Source: Psychrobacter arcticus 273-4 (GTDB lineage: Bacteria > Pseudomonadota > Gammaproteobacteria > Pseudomonadales > Moraxellaceae). From it: DNA of 64,000 nt. The notes under the pieces were generated by a model. The model worked only from the letters and a program-made list of their open reading frames with translations, searched no databases and had not been told where the DNA came from. Every line of letters begins with the position of its first letter. Within the stretch, counting starts at the first letter, position 1. Positions 9,295 to 20,183 of the stretch are shown piece by piece. The stretch spans positions 248,001 through 312,000 of the forward strand of contig NC_007204.1 in assembly GCF_000012305.1 (NCBI RefSeq). The letters run 5' to 3'. Position numbers and translations under genes: made by a program.

Positions 9295-9329
9295 CCCCAT
9301 AAGTTGGACACAACTTATGGGGTATTTTT
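9295..9329 (+). terminator. perfect 12 bp hairpin terminator, possibly an IS3-type end
   Basis: CCCCATAAGTTG and CAACTTATGGGG pair perfectly around GACA, followed by TATTTTTA. The left arm lies inside TGAACTGACCCCCATAAG...TTGGACA, which resembles terminal inverted repeats of some IS3-family elements. It may be an IS relic now serving as terminator. No transposase is present. Confidence 0.7.
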
Positions 9330-9346
9330 ATGCGTTACAATTTAGA

Positions 9347-10375
<1,029 letters not shown>

Positions 10376-11068
10376 CTATTTATTAAGGTGTAAGGTGGTA
10401 TTAAAATCTGTGTCTAATAAATGACCCATACGATCGCGCTTGGTCGCTAGATATTCAGCATTCATATCGTTCACCCCAACGACCAATGGCACACGCTCAA
10501 TGACATCGATACCATGCTCGGTTAAGTAAGCGACTTTACTGGGATTGTTGGTGATAAGGCGTACCGCATCAACGCCGATATGAGCAAGCATCGGTCCGCA
10601 CATATCATAAATACGCGCATCAGCAGGTAGTCCTAACATAAGGTTGGCATCTAGAGTGTCGTGACCTTGATCTTGTAAGGCGTAAGCGCGGATTTTATTG
10701 GTCAGACCGATGCCGCGACCTTCTTGGCGCAGATATAGAATAGCCCCGCAGCCGGTTTCTTGTATTGCGTGCATAGCCGTATTTAGCTGTGGTCCGCAAT
10801 CACATTTTAAGGAGCTAAAAGCGTCACCGGTCAAGCACTCAGAATGAATCCGTATTAAAGGAATAGGGCGTTCTGATAAAGCATTGTCTTCTTGATTTAA
10901 GATGGTATCAGGCGAGGGCAGGCTGTCGGTAGTATCCGTTTGATCAACCACAGGCAGACCAACAGTCAGCATCACATGCTCTTGACCTTCATCATTTTCA
11001 AAGATATGAATATCAAACTCGCCGTGACGAGTAGGCAATTTGGCGCTAGTAATAAATTGATATGACAT
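10376..11068 (-). CDS. ribA: GTP cyclohydrolase II
   Basis: 230 aa from the chosen start. It opens GTP to the pyrimidine precursor of riboflavin. The zinc cysteines are in [17 protein letters not shown] and the catalytic stretch in [20 protein letters not shown]. An insertion of about 25 residues ([20 protein letters not shown]) sits between the first strands and the [10 protein letters not shown] block. The ATG at 11068 is preferred over one 24 nt upstream because AGGG lies 5 nt before it. Transcribed with hemF and divergent from dxs. No FMN riboswitch was seen upstream. Confidence 0.96.
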   Translation of the reverse strand: MSYQFITSAKLPTRHGEFDIHIFENDEGQEHVMLTVGLPVVDQTDTTDSLPSPDTILNQEDNALSERPIPLIRIHSECLTGDAFSSLKCDCGPQLNTAMHAIQETGCGAILYLRQEGRGIGLTNKIRAYALQDQGHDTLDANLMLGLPADARIYDMCGPMLAHIGVDAVRLITNNPSKVAYLTEHGIDVIERVPLVVGVNDMNAEYLATKRDRMGHLLDTDFNTTLHLNK

Positions 11069-11092
11069 TAATGCCCTGCATAAGCTGATCAT

Positions 11093-11651
11093 CGTAGCGC
11101 TAACCGTCTGACATAGCTTGATAATAATAGCTAAGTTATTGTAGGGTAGCGGGTGCGCAAAATAATAGTATGCTAATTATACTTATTATAAAAACCCACA
11201 AATTATAAAAACACACAAAGTTCACAGACGGCGCACGATGATTAAAGCGACAATTAAAAATAAATGCTATTATGCCATACTATTTTGACGGATACAGTGA
11301 CAAGTCTTTGCCCTTACATTACTATGTCGTCATTAACGTCCGATATAGATGCAAAATAATAGGGCATAATAAGGCATAATAGCTATTAGCCTGACCTTTG
11401 AGCCAGCTATTAGAGCAGTCCTTAGGATTATGGTTAAACGTTGCTGTTTTATATCAAATAGCGTATTTTGGATAACTTGCAGCGATAAAAGCTGTATCAC
11501 TAATTGTATAGTCGATGCCATTAATTGCATTAGCAATGATATGAATGATGGCCTCACTATTATTAACGCCACTTAGACTATTGCTATTGCTATTGCTAGA
11601 CATCGTCTAAGGTAGCAGCTTGTCAGCAGATTGGTAGGTATCGTACGTTTT
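11093..11651. other. divergent ribA/dxs intergenic region
   Basis: About 540 bp, AT-rich. It contains short tandem runs such as GCTATT repeats near 11580 but no ORF with coding character and no riboswitch I can recognise. Promoters for both flanking genes must be here. Confidence 0.4.
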
Positions 11652-13694
11652 ATGCAGCAGTCACCTCATTCCCTACAGTCTCAGTCATTATTTGCGTCAG
11701 CTGTTGATTCTGCTGTACCGCTATCAAACCTGCAACAAACGTATGCAGTGATCCCACGTGAGCGTCCCTATACGCCACTGCTCGATAGAGTGGATAGCCC
11801 TGCTGATCTCAAAGCTTTTAGCACTGCTGATCTTATTGCTTTAGCCGATGAGCTAAGGCTGTTTGTATTGTATTCAGCGGGTCAAAGTGGTGGTCATTTT
11901 GGTGCCAATTTAGGCGTAATTGAATTGACCATTGCGCTACATTATTTATTGGATGCTCCGCAAGATCAGATAGTTTGGGATGTGGGCCATCAAGCTTATG
12001 CGCACAAAGTACTGACGGGTCGCCGTGATCGGTTAGGAACTATCCGCTCTAAAGCTGGCTTAACCGCTTTTCCAGAACGCGCAGAATCTGTCTATGATAC
12101 CTTTGGGGTTGGTCATTCATCGACATCCATCTCAGCAGGTTTAGGCATGAGCTTAGCGCTACGCTATCAAGGGCGTGCGCAGACCGTTGCTTGTATTATC
12201 GGCGATGGTGCGATGACAGGTGGCATGGCTTTTGAAGCGATGAATGATGCGGTGCAACAAGACGCTGATTTGATGGTGATTTTAAATGACAATGACATGT
12301 CGATTTCCTGCTCGATCGGTGGATTCTCGCGGCATTTAGCGATGCTTTGGGAGTCAGGGTATCAGGTTGATATCTCTGATGCAGGCGAGCCGATATTATG
12401 TCGACGCCCTGATATGCAAGCCTTTGATCGACGTAAGCGCCATAAAAAGCAACGTGATGTACCGCAATTAGAAGACAATCTATTTAAGGCGATTGGCTTT
12501 ACCTATTTCGGTCCTTTCGATGGTCATAATATTCCTGAGCTGCTGCGCGTTTTGTCGCTTGCAAAGCAAGTCAAGGGTCCGGTTTTAGTCCATATTTATA
12601 CCACTAAAGGTAAAGGCTTTGCGCCTGCTGAATTAGACCCAGTAGGTTATCATGCTATTGGCAGTTTACCTGCTGAAGATGACGCGCCCAAAATTGAAAA
12701 AGCAGCGGCTAAGCCTTCCTTAAAGTACTCACAAGTGTTTGGGCAGTTTTTATGTGATAAAGCAGTACAGGACAATAAGTTGCTCGCTATTACCCCAGCC
12801 ATGGAAGAAGGCTCAGGAATGATTGAGTTTGCTCGTCAGTTTCCAGAGCGTTTCTTTGATGTAGCGATTGCTGAGCAACACGCTGTGACGTTGGCTGGCG
12901 GCATGGCAACACAAGGCGTAAAGCCGATTGTGGCGATTTATTCGACGTTCTTACAGCGCGGGTATGATCAGCTTATTCATGATGTTGCTTTACAAAATCT
13001 TGATGTGATGTTTGCGATTGATCGCGCCGGCCTAGTTGGTGAAGATGGTGCTACGCATGCGGGCGTATTCGATTTTGCCTTTTTACGCTGCGTGCCCAAT
13101 ATGATGATTGCGGCACCAAAAGATGAAAACGAATGTTATCATTTGCTCAATACTTGTTATGAATACCAAGGTTGTACAGCAGTGCGCTATCCGCGCGGTG
13201 TCGGCACTGGCGCGACTATTACGCAGCCGGCGCAAACTTATAACATTGGTAAAGCGGTCATAGAGTCGGTACTGGGTGAAAAAGATGCGCCAAAAAAATT
13301 GGCATTACTGGCATTCGGTACGATGGTTGCAACGGCTCAGCAAGCGGCAGAAATGATTGCAAAATCTCCTTTATTAGCATCAAGCTGTCAGCTGCATGTG
13401 GTCAATATGCGTTGGGTTAAGCCTTTAGATACCACACTTTTAGAGCAGCTGCTTTTACAAGGTGTCACTCATATAGCGACTTTAGAAGAGCATACGATCA
13501 TGGGCGGCGCAGGCAGTGCGGTCAATGAATACCTGTTAAATGATTCTGCTGCCTTTAAAAACCATCGCCCGGCTATCTGTAATATAGGTATCCCTGATCG
13601 CTTTGTAGCGCATGGCTCTCAATCAGAACAGTGGGCAGATTGTGGTTTAGACGTAGAAGGTGTGGTCAATCAGCTCCAACAATTATTATCTTAA
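11652..13694 (+). CDS. dxs: 1-deoxy-D-xylulose-5-phosphate synthase
   Basis: About 680 aa. This thiamine-diphosphate enzyme condenses pyruvate and glyceraldehyde 3-phosphate, the first step of the MEP isoprenoid pathway. Blocks visible: [15 protein letters not shown], the [10 protein letters not shown] histidine, the ThDP motif [16 protein letters not shown]...NDN, the [15 protein letters not shown] loop, and a transketolase C-terminal domain. The N-terminus is ~40 residues longer than usual and there is an insertion around residues 255-280. The ATG at 11652 has no clear RBS; a TTG at 11631 in the same frame is an alternative. Confidence 0.95.
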   Translation: MQQSPHSLQSQSLFASAVDSAVPLSNLQQTYAVIPRERPYTPLLDRVDSPADLKAFSTADLIALADELRLFVLYSAGQSGGHFGANLGVIELTIALHYLLDAPQDQIVWDVGHQAYAHKVLTGRRDRLGTIRSKAGLTAFPERAESVYDTFGVGHSSTSISAGLGMSLALRYQGRAQTVACIIGDGAMTGGMAFEAMNDAVQQDADLMVILNDNDMSISCSIGGFSRHLAMLWESGYQVDISDAGEPILCRRPDMQAFDRRKRHKKQRDVPQLEDNLFKAIGFTYFGPFDGHNIPELLRVLSLAKQVKGPVLVHIYTTKGKGFAPAELDPVGYHAIGSLPAEDDAPKIEKAAAKPSLKYSQVFGQFLCDKAVQDNKLLAITPAMEEGSGMIEFARQFPERFFDVAIAEQHAVTLAGGMATQGVKPIVAIYSTFLQRGYDQLIHDVALQNLDVMFAIDRAGLVGEDGATHAGVFDFAFLRCVPNMMIAAPKDENECYHLLNTCYEYQGCTAVRYPRGVGTGATITQPAQTYNIGKAVIESVLGEKDAPKKLALLAFGTMVATAQQAAEMIAKSPLLASSCQLHVVNMRWVKPLDTTLLEQLLLQGVTHIATLEEHTIMGGAGSAVNEYLLNDSAAFKNHRPAICNIGIPDRFVAHGSQSEQWADCGLDVEGVVNQLQQLLS

Positions 13695-14182
13695 CTGATG
13701 TGGTTCAAAGTTTTAAGGAAAGTGAAAGAGCTGTATGCTAAATTATAAAAATAATAAATAACCATAGTCCATAAAAAATTGATAAAATAGCGTCGTAAAA
13801 AATAAAGCGTGAATTTTTGCGCCAAAACATCGCCTGCTTGCCGTAGGTGTGAATTATTTGACAACTTGGGCGGTGCGACTGATAGCAACCATATATGATG
13901 GTTTGCTATGTGGCTGTGATTTTAAGCTATGATGGTTTTAGTTTTAAGCTTGAATAACTCTAAGTAATGACAGTTTCCAATAATAGCAGCATGTTTTGAG
14001 TGTAGATGTTTTCAGCCAACGTTATAAGCAAAGTTTTATAATCAGGCTTTATTTTTCTTTGATTTTATCAGTAGTATTTATATCATAAGTACTTCTTACT
14101 TTATATTTATTCTTTATCAATGAGTATCTATCAATTGGTGCTTATCAAGTAATATTCATTCATCAAACAAGCAGGTTATTTT
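13695..14182. other. intergenic region before the IMPase gene
   Basis: About 490 bp, very AT-rich. The one clear structure is a near-perfect inverted repeat around 13880-13911 (ATAGCAACCAT against ATGGTTTGCTAT). No gene or family repeat was seen. Confidence 0.4.
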
Positions 14183-15010
14183 ATGGAACCCATGGTCGTC
14201 ATCGCAGCGCGTGCTGCTGAAAAAGTCGGTAAAGAGATTTTATACGCGCATCAAAACCGTCACAAAATTGAGCTAGATATCGAGTCAAAAGGATTAGATG
14301 GTCTGGTCACCCGTATTGATCGCTTTAGTGAAGAGCTGACGATTGAGACGCTAAAATCTAGCTACCCAACGCACTCGTATTTGGGTGAAGAGTTTGGTAT
14401 GCAGGAAGGTCGCGGGGAAGATGCTGACTGGTGCTGGATTATTGATCCATTAGATGGCACCAAAAACTTCGTTCATGGCGTACCACAGTTTTGTGTGTCT
14501 ATCGCCGTACAACATAAAGGCGTTACTCAACATGGTGTCATCTATGACCCTGTCCGTGATGAGATGTTCTCTGCCAGCCGCGGTAAAGGCGCCCGTTTAA
14601 ATCAACGCCGTATCAGTGTTAGTGAGCGTAAAACCATTGATGGTGGTTTATTTACTACTGGTCATCCTCTTGAGCGTAAGCGCAATGGTGAAATCATCTC
14701 TTATGCCAAAGAGCATTATGAAAGCTTACAAAAAATCACTGAAGCGGGCGGTCAAATTCGCCGTTTAGGCTCAGCAGCGCTTGATTTATGTTATGTGGCA
14801 GCCGGTCGTTTTGATGGTTATTTTGAGATGTCAATCAAGCCTTGGGACATCGCTGCAGGCGAGCTTATCGTCACCGAAGCACGCGGTGTGGTCGTTGATC
14901 ATACAGGTGCACACAACTCGATGACATCAGGCTCTATCTTTGCCTGTAATATAAAATTACTAAAGCCTTTGATGCAAGTAGTTGTACCAGCATGGGGCGA
15001 CGCTCTTTAA
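14183..15010 (+). CDS. suhB: inositol monophosphatase family protein (SuhB-like)
   Basis: 275 aa. This is an Mg-dependent phosphatase of the FIG superfamily; in E. coli SuhB also joins the rRNA antitermination complex. Metal and catalytic motifs are GEEFG (near residue 70), WIIDPLDGTKNFVHG (near 90-104) and KPWDIAAGELIVTEA (near 220). The length matches the family. It stands alone, with a long AT-rich leader upstream and a bidirectional terminator downstream. Confidence 0.93.
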   Translation: MEPMVVIAARAAEKVGKEILYAHQNRHKIELDIESKGLDGLVTRIDRFSEELTIETLKSSYPTHSYLGEEFGMQEGRGEDADWCWIIDPLDGTKNFVHGVPQFCVSIAVQHKGVTQHGVIYDPVRDEMFSASRGKGARLNQRRISVSERKTIDGGLFTTGHPLERKRNGEIISYAKEHYESLQKITEAGGQIRRLGSAALDLCYVAAGRFDGYFEMSIKPWDIAAGELIVTEARGVVVDHTGAHNSMTSGSIFACNIKLLKPLMQVVVPAWGDAL

Positions 15011-15042
15011 CCGCACCATTTAGATAGCTAGGTATTACAAAT

Positions 15043-15076
15043 AAAAGCTGGTTCCGTTACGGAGCCAGCTTTTTTA
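15043..15076. terminator. bidirectional terminator between suhB and wax synthase
   Basis: AAAAGCTGG.TCC pairs with GGA.CCAGCTTTT, with A and T runs on both sides. It overlaps the 3' end of the convergent wax synthase gene. Confidence 0.8.
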
Positions 15077-16484
15077 GTTTTTTCTCGCTTTTGTCTTTAA
15101 CTGTGATGCCATTGAATTCAAGCTCTTTACTAACGCTCTCAAGCAGCTGCAACTCTTCTTCTATAAGCATCAGCATATCTTGCACATGAGGTAAGGCTTT
15201 GCTGCACGCAGTAATACCAAATTCCATCTTATCCAAATAGCTTGCCAGCGTGATATTCATTGCTTGCCCGTTAAAGACAATCGATGCAGGGTACAAGGAT
15301 TCTAAGCGCGCGCCATTCCAGTATAACGGCTTTTCAGAGCCTGGAACATTTGAGATGATCAGGTTAAAGGCTTGTTTTTTAGGGAATAGATCGGTCGCCA
15401 AGTTGATTCCTTCCCACGCATAAGAGACGATGCTGTAGTTAATGACTTGCGCTTGGTTCATGCGTCTAAAACGGCGTTTGCTATTGTTCATACTGCGATG
15501 AATCAGTTTGATCCTACTCAATGGATCATCCAGATGGGTGCCCAAATTGGCAAGAACAAATGACAGCTGATTGCCTGCTATGCTATCGTCAGTACGTAAA
15601 GACATGGGGACAAAAGCAATAAGCGGTTTGCTCGGTAGCGCATCCATAGAAATCAAGTAACGCCGGATTGCGCCAGAACAAACCGCAAGCACCACATCGT
15701 TTTTGCTAATATTGATGCGCTCAGCAATATCGTTAAAGCGCTTGATATCATAAGATTGTGCTGCTATACGCCTCGATGCTGAAATGCGTCTGTTTAAGAT
15801 ACTCCTCGGCGCATCAAAGGTGCTGACATAACTGTCGTCATTGTAATTTTTAAAATTATTCAGCAATTCTGTAAATACGGGTTTAATCGTAGATACTTGC
15901 TCTTTGAGGATGCGTAAAGCGGAGCGCTCTTTGGGAAAAATCGCATCGATCTGATTGCGATGATGTGCCATTAATGACCAAATAGGTAAAGTAACAGGCT
16001 CATTGGGCGATTGTGACAAGGATTTTTTGACCAAACGCATGGCAGCGATACCGTCAACCAGCGAGTGATGAATTTTAAAATACAGAGCAAAGCGCTCTGG
16101 GCTACCTTCAGTTTCTGGCTGAATGCCTTCAATCACATGGCATTCCCATAGCGGCATGGCACGGTCTAATAGACGACCATGCTCCCTTGAAACATACATC
16201 AAAAGTTCGCGCACCCGGGCAGGCTTGGGTAGTGCGACATGATGCAAGTGATGCTCGACATCAAAATTTTTGTCTTCTTTCCAAAACATCATATGCTCAA
16301 GCACTTGGTTGAAAGGAAAGGTTGGCGGTACATCAGAGTCTTGCATCTGTTTTACAAGCTGATGAACAAAACTGATATCGGCATTTTCTGGTAATTCAAA
16401 TAAAAATAGACCTCCAACATGCATGGGATGTTTACGCGACTCAAGAAGTAAAAATAACTGGTCGACTGCCGTAAGAAGCCGCAT
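15057..16484 (-). CDS. wax ester synthase / acyl-CoA:diacylglycerol acyltransferase
   Basis: 475 aa. Bifunctional WS/DGAT enzymes esterify fatty alcohols or diacylglycerol with acyl-CoA to make storage wax esters or triacylglycerol at the inner membrane. The catalytic HHxxxDG motif is HHSLVDG at residues 139-145. Other family stretches are PLWECHVIEG, a SNVPGS (NLIISNVPGSEKPLYWNG) and the C-terminal DUF1298 region. The start at 16484 (MRLLTAVDQLF) has AAAGGA upstream; the longer frame to 16517 is less likely. Its presence fits Psychrobacter/Acinetobacter lipid physiology. Confidence 0.94.
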   Translation of the reverse strand: MRLLTAVDQLFLLLESRKHPMHVGGLFLFELPENADISFVHQLVKQMQDSDVPPTFPFNQVLEHMMFWKEDKNFDVEHHLHHVALPKPARVRELLMYVSREHGRLLDRAMPLWECHVIEGIQPETEGSPERFALYFKIHHSLVDGIAAMRLVKKSLSQSPNEPVTLPIWSLMAHHRNQIDAIFPKERSALRILKEQVSTIKPVFTELLNNFKNYNDDSYVSTFDAPRSILNRRISASRRIAAQSYDIKRFNDIAERINISKNDVVLAVCSGAIRRYLISMDALPSKPLIAFVPMSLRTDDSIAGNQLSFVLANLGTHLDDPLSRIKLIHRSMNNSKRRFRRMNQAQVINYSIVSYAWEGINLATDLFPKKQAFNLIISNVPGSEKPLYWNGARLESLYPASIVFNGQAMNITLASYLDKMEFGITACSKALPHVQDMLMLIEEELQLLESVSKELEFNGITVKDKSEKKLKKLAP

Positions 16485-16530
16485 AATAAATCCTTTTATA
16501 ATGAAAAATACAATCAACTAATACTTAATG

Positions 16531-17355
16531 CTACTGAAAAAAGTATCCCGTCTGTGGTGAGCTGGCAGTTGCCATTTTGCGCATCGGCATACGACCCGCT
16601 AAGAAAGCCTGACGTCCTGCCCAGACCGCATGCTTCATTGCTTGAGCCATCATCACAGGGTTTTTAGCATTGGCAATCGCTGAGTTCATCAGTACACCAT
16701 CACAGCCAAGCTCCATGGCAATCGCGGCATCAGAAGCGGTACCGACACCGGCATCAACCAATACGGGCACCTTAGTATTTTCAATAATCAAGCTTAGCGT
16801 ATGGCGATTGATCAGACCAAGACCAGAGCCAATCAGGCTACCAAGTGGCATAATTGCCACACAGCCCATGCTCTCAAGCTCTTGAGCAACGATAGGGTCG
16901 TCTGACGTATATACCATGACCTCAAAACCGTCATCAATCAACACTTTTGCCGCTTTGAGTGTTTCCATCACATTAGGGTATAAGGTTTTTTCGTCCCCTA
17001 ATACTTCAAGCTTAACCAGATTATGCCCACCTAATAGCTCACGAGCAAGCTTGCAAGTACGAATCGCCGTTTCTGCATCAAAACAGCCCGCTGTATTGGG
17101 CAAAATAGTGTATTTATCCGGTGAAATGACATCAAGCAAATTAGGCTCATTACTATTTTGACCAATATTGGTACGACGAATAGCGACCGTCACTATCTCT
17201 GCTGCTGACGCGCCGATTGCAGCGCCCGTTTCAGTCATATCTTTATACTTACCCGTACCGACCAATAATCGAGAAGAAAAAGTACGACTGCCTACAGTAA
17301 AGGTATCCTGCAAAAGGGGTGTCGGTTGAGTAGCAGTGCTAGTGTTCTCTGACAT
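16531..17355 (-). CDS. thiG: thiazole synthase
   Basis: 274 aa from the ATG at 17355, which has AGGA 9 nt upstream. ThiG forms the thiazole phosphate of thiamine from deoxyxylulose phosphate, dehydroglycine and the ThiS thiocarboxylate. Visible: [12 protein letters not shown], the Schiff-base lysine region [17 protein letters not shown], and [29 protein letters not shown]. No thiS, thiF or TPP riboswitch was seen next to it. It lies just upstream of the wax synthase gene on the same strand. Confidence 0.96.
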   Translation of the reverse strand: MSENTSTATQPTPLLQDTFTVGSRTFSSRLLVGTGKYKDMTETGAAIGASAAEIVTVAIRRTNIGQNSNEPNLLDVISPDKYTILPNTAGCFDAETAIRTCKLARELLGGHNLVKLEVLGDEKTLYPNVMETLKAAKVLIDDGFEVMVYTSDDPIVAQELESMGCVAIMPLGSLIGSGLGLINRHTLSLIIENTKVPVLVDAGVGTASDAAIAMELGCDGVLMNSAIANAKNPVMMAQAMKHAVWAGRQAFLAGRMPMRKMATASSPQTGYFFQ

Positions 17356-17552
17356 AACTGAAAATCCTAATGGCGAGTAAAACAAAATGTTATTATAACA
17401 AAATCATGCAATCTTACTTGTAGTCTTTTTCGGTTTAGCCAGTTAAGAATAATACATTTGCCCTGTTTTTATACTTAGATTAACACACCAAATGCAACGC
17501 TAATTAACATTGATAGCGCCCTGCTTTACGTATTCTTCATGCATTATTTGTC

Positions 17553-18287
17553 TTAAACAGCCCCATCATTATCAGCTGATGGATTGTCTTGCTCGGTTTC
17601 TACTGCTTCTGCTTTGTTATGAGACTCAGTATCAACCTCTGCCGATTTTTCATTAGCTTTACCTTGACGACGCGCTTCTAATTCAGACTTGGGTATCCAC
17701 GCCCATGTCATCTCGACTACGATTGGGTCGCGATCACTGTCCGACTCACGGTCATGAATGACGCACGGAATGACCATCTCACCTTTTGGGGTATTTAAAA
17801 TATCTAAACGCTGCTCATCAGATAAGCTTGCGATAGCAGCCATTTGTCCTTTTTTAATCGGACGATAAAAATTCAGCGAATAAGACTTAATCAATAGTAC
17901 ACGATCAGACGGTAAATTTAAGCCTAAAATAAAGCCCGTTGCCGTTTCAGCAAGCAAGGTAATGGCAACCGCATGGACGGAGCCGATATGGTTTTGCACG
18001 GATTTGGTGTTATTTAAACTGACCACCACTTGGTTTGGCTCGACCGTTTCATAATAGATGCCCGTTGTGCCCACATAAGGCACCACTTTACCAAACGCTT
18101 TCGATAAAATGCTCGAGCGTGCACCAGCAGGTAGGTATTTGGTGATGGATAACAGTTTGGTGAATTGATTGCTGATCGGTTTTAGCGTGCTATTAGATTT
18201 TTTGACCGCAGGTTTTGTGTTCTCAGAGACTTTGGCTGGCAGTTTATTGGTCAGTTTGATAGGGAGTTTTTTTAATAATCCTGACAT
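17553..18287 (-). CDS. DUF4442 hotdog-fold protein
   Basis: 244 aa. The middle (about residues 60-200) matches the DUF4442 group of hotdog thioesterase-like proteins: FGKVVPYVGTTGIYYETVEP, then NHIGSVHAVAITLLAETATG, then IKSYSLNFYRPIKKG. It may act on acyl-CoA thioesters, but substrate and activity are unknown. The N-terminus is basic (KKLPIKLTNKLPAK) and the last 40 residues are acidic and disordered. Repeat copy 3 begins about 43 bp upstream of its start. Confidence 0.75.
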   Translation of the reverse strand: MSGLLKKLPIKLTNKLPAKVSENTKPAVKKSNSTLKPISNQFTKLLSITKYLPAGARSSILSKAFGKVVPYVGTTGIYYETVEPNQVVVSLNNTKSVQNHIGSVHAVAITLLAETATGFILGLNLPSDRVLLIKSYSLNFYRPIKKGQMAAIASLSDEQRLDILNTPKGEMVIPCVIHDRESDSDRDPIVVEMTWAWIPKSELEARRQGKANEKSAEVDTESHNKAEAVETEQDNPSADNDGAV

Positions 18288-18330
18288 ACAATATTCCTCA
18301 ATTAAGTGAGATTTACAATGCTAGTGATAC

Positions 18331-18468
18331 TATAGTCGGTGAAAAGTAATATCGATACAACACGTACTACTGGTGCAAATTTTTCTTGCTTGCTGTGCCT
18401 ACGCAGACAGAGGCTGCAAAAAATTTACACCAGTAGTACTGTAGCGACTTTAAAGTATTTCAACTATA
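18331..18468 (+). repeat. 138 bp palindromic repeat, copy 3 (CTAC stem type)
   Basis: Intact TATA ends. The arms TACTACTGG and CCAGTAGTA are fully complementary. It lies in the divergent region between the DUF4442 gene and the mcrB-like gene, so it could carry or displace promoters of both. Confidence 0.92.
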
Positions 18469-18671
18469 GGGTTAAAAGGCTCATGTCATCAATGAGTCAC
18501 CGAATAGGCTTTATCCTAGCAGCTATTTTAGTTATGTTACATTAACTGCTCAGTCGCTACTGTTATTACCATGTACTGCTACGCTTACAAAAGAACAGTG
18601 ACGTAACGGCCTCTTAGGCGTTAGTGATCGAAGCAGTGATACAATGTAGAGTGAGCAACTATAATGATAAA

Positions 18672-20168
18672 ATGTTAGCACTTTTTTATAATTTTTCGCT
18701 GGATAATGCTATGCCTGATGTGTCTAATGATAAGCCGACCAATATTATTTATACGGGCGTCGCGGGTACGGGTAAAACCTACCGATTACTCCAAATCTCT
18801 AAAGAATATACGGATTATCTGACCAGAGCCAATGATGAGGATTTGCTCAAGCAGTTATTGCAAGATTTGAGCTGGCGTGACGTTGTCTGTTTAGTATTTT
18901 TAGATTTTCAATCGCAAAAACAAGACTTAGTAAAAGTACCTGAAATCGTCAATCATGAGTTTTTTGTCGCCAAAGCGGCGCAAAACGCACGTGAGAAGAA
19001 TTTAAGTAATACGGCATGGACTGTGCTGCAAATGCACAGTCCAACCAGCTCACAAACCGTTACGTATAAAAATAGAGCCAGCCAAGCTTACTTTGATAAA
19101 GATCATAGCGGTGCTTGGTATTTATTGCCTGACAGCATGATGTTATTAAGCGCATTGTCAGAGCAATTGTCAGAATTTCAGCAGGCGCAGTATGACAATA
19201 ATGCCAGCCAACATGCGCCCTCTCAGCAGCAGCGCTTTAGTATGGTCAGCTTTCATCAAGCGTATGGTTATGAAGAGTTTGTCGAAGGCATTCGCCCAAT
19301 GATGGCAGCCTCTAATCAGTCGAATAACAGCCTGTCTCAAATGAGCTACGGCATTATAGACGGCGCATTTTTAAAATTGTGCCAGCGCGCTGCTAATGAT
19401 CCTCAGCAGCGTTATGCCATGCTGATTGATGAGATCAATCGTGCCAACGTCTCACGCGTTTTTGGTGAATTACTCAGCCTTATTGAACCTGATAAACGAG
19501 TGGGTACAGCCAATGCGATGACGGTGAATTTGGCATACTCTGGGCGAACATTTGGTGTGCCTGCCAATGTTGATATTTATGCGACCATGAATACCCAAGA
19601 TCATTCTTTAGCACCACTAGACATGGCACTGCGTCGACGTTTTCGATTTATTAACTGCCCGTCGCAGCCTGAGCTGCTGCCGATTATAAGTCTTAGCAAA
19701 GCGTCAAAAATACCAAACGCAGCGGAGTCCATCGATTTAGCCAAAGTATTGACGGGTTTAAATCTTCGTATTAGCCAAACACTAGGGATTGAGGCGCAAT
19801 TGGGTCATGCGTTTTTGTTCTCTGTGCATAGTCTTGAGCAGTTACAAATAGTATTGGTTGAACAAATCATTCCGCAATTAGCCCAAGCAGCAGGTGGGCA
19901 AGTTGCCACCTTGCAATATATCTTTAAAGATGAACAGCAGCCGATGCAGGCGCAATTTATTCATGATAGCCAAACGTTAATGAATAATGATATATCCAAT
20001 CGAATAGCTAGCCAGAATACTATAGCCGCTCAACACTCAATGTTTGCAGGACAGCAATCCTATTTTGCTCAGTCTATGCATACAGGTAGTTATGCAATTA
20101 ATACTGACCTTATTGCCAAGACTGGCGAGTTTGCCAATACCGCCGTCTATCAGCGCTTATATCCATGA
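18672..20168 (+). CDS. mcrB: McrB-type AAA+ GTPase/ATPase subunit
   Basis: About 498 aa. McrB is the NTP-driven motor of type IV restriction systems that cut modified DNA with McrC. Walker A is GVAGTGKT, close to the N-terminus. Walker B is MLIDEINRANVSRVFGELLSLIE, and the McrB-type MNTQDHS signature is followed by PLDMALRRRFRF (arginine finger). There is no room for an N-terminal DNA-recognition domain, so specificity must be elsewhere. No start has a convincing RBS; ATG 18672, ATG 18711 and GTG 18624 are all possible. The mcrC gene follows after 15 nt. Confidence 0.82.
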   Translation: MLALFYNFSLDNAMPDVSNDKPTNIIYTGVAGTGKTYRLLQISKEYTDYLTRANDEDLLKQLLQDLSWRDVVCLVFLDFQSQKQDLVKVPEIVNHEFFVAKAAQNAREKNLSNTAWTVLQMHSPTSSQTVTYKNRASQAYFDKDHSGAWYLLPDSMMLLSALSEQLSEFQQAQYDNNASQHAPSQQQRFSMVSFHQAYGYEEFVEGIRPMMAASNQSNNSLSQMSYGIIDGAFLKLCQRAANDPQQRYAMLIDEINRANVSRVFGELLSLIEPDKRVGTANAMTVNLAYSGRTFGVPANVDIYATMNTQDHSLAPLDMALRRRFRFINCPSQPELLPIISLSKASKIPNAAESIDLAKVLTGLNLRISQTLGIEAQLGHAFLFSVHSLEQLQIVLVEQIIPQLAQAAGGQVATLQYIFKDEQQPMQAQFIHDSQTLMNNDISNRIASQNTIAAQHSMFAGQQSYFAQSMHTGSYAINTDLIAKTGEFANTAVYQRLYP

Positions 20169-20183
20169 GGATGTTAATCAGTG

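Noticed and set aside
11093..11330. FMN riboswitch before ribA
   Set aside because: The conserved RFN element blocks are not seen in the leader.
18339..18545. ORFs starting MKSNIDTTRTTGANFSCLLCLRRQRL at several loci
   Set aside because: They are read-through of the 138 bp intergenic repeat. The shared peptide reflects the repeated DNA and each continues into unrelated flanking sequence.
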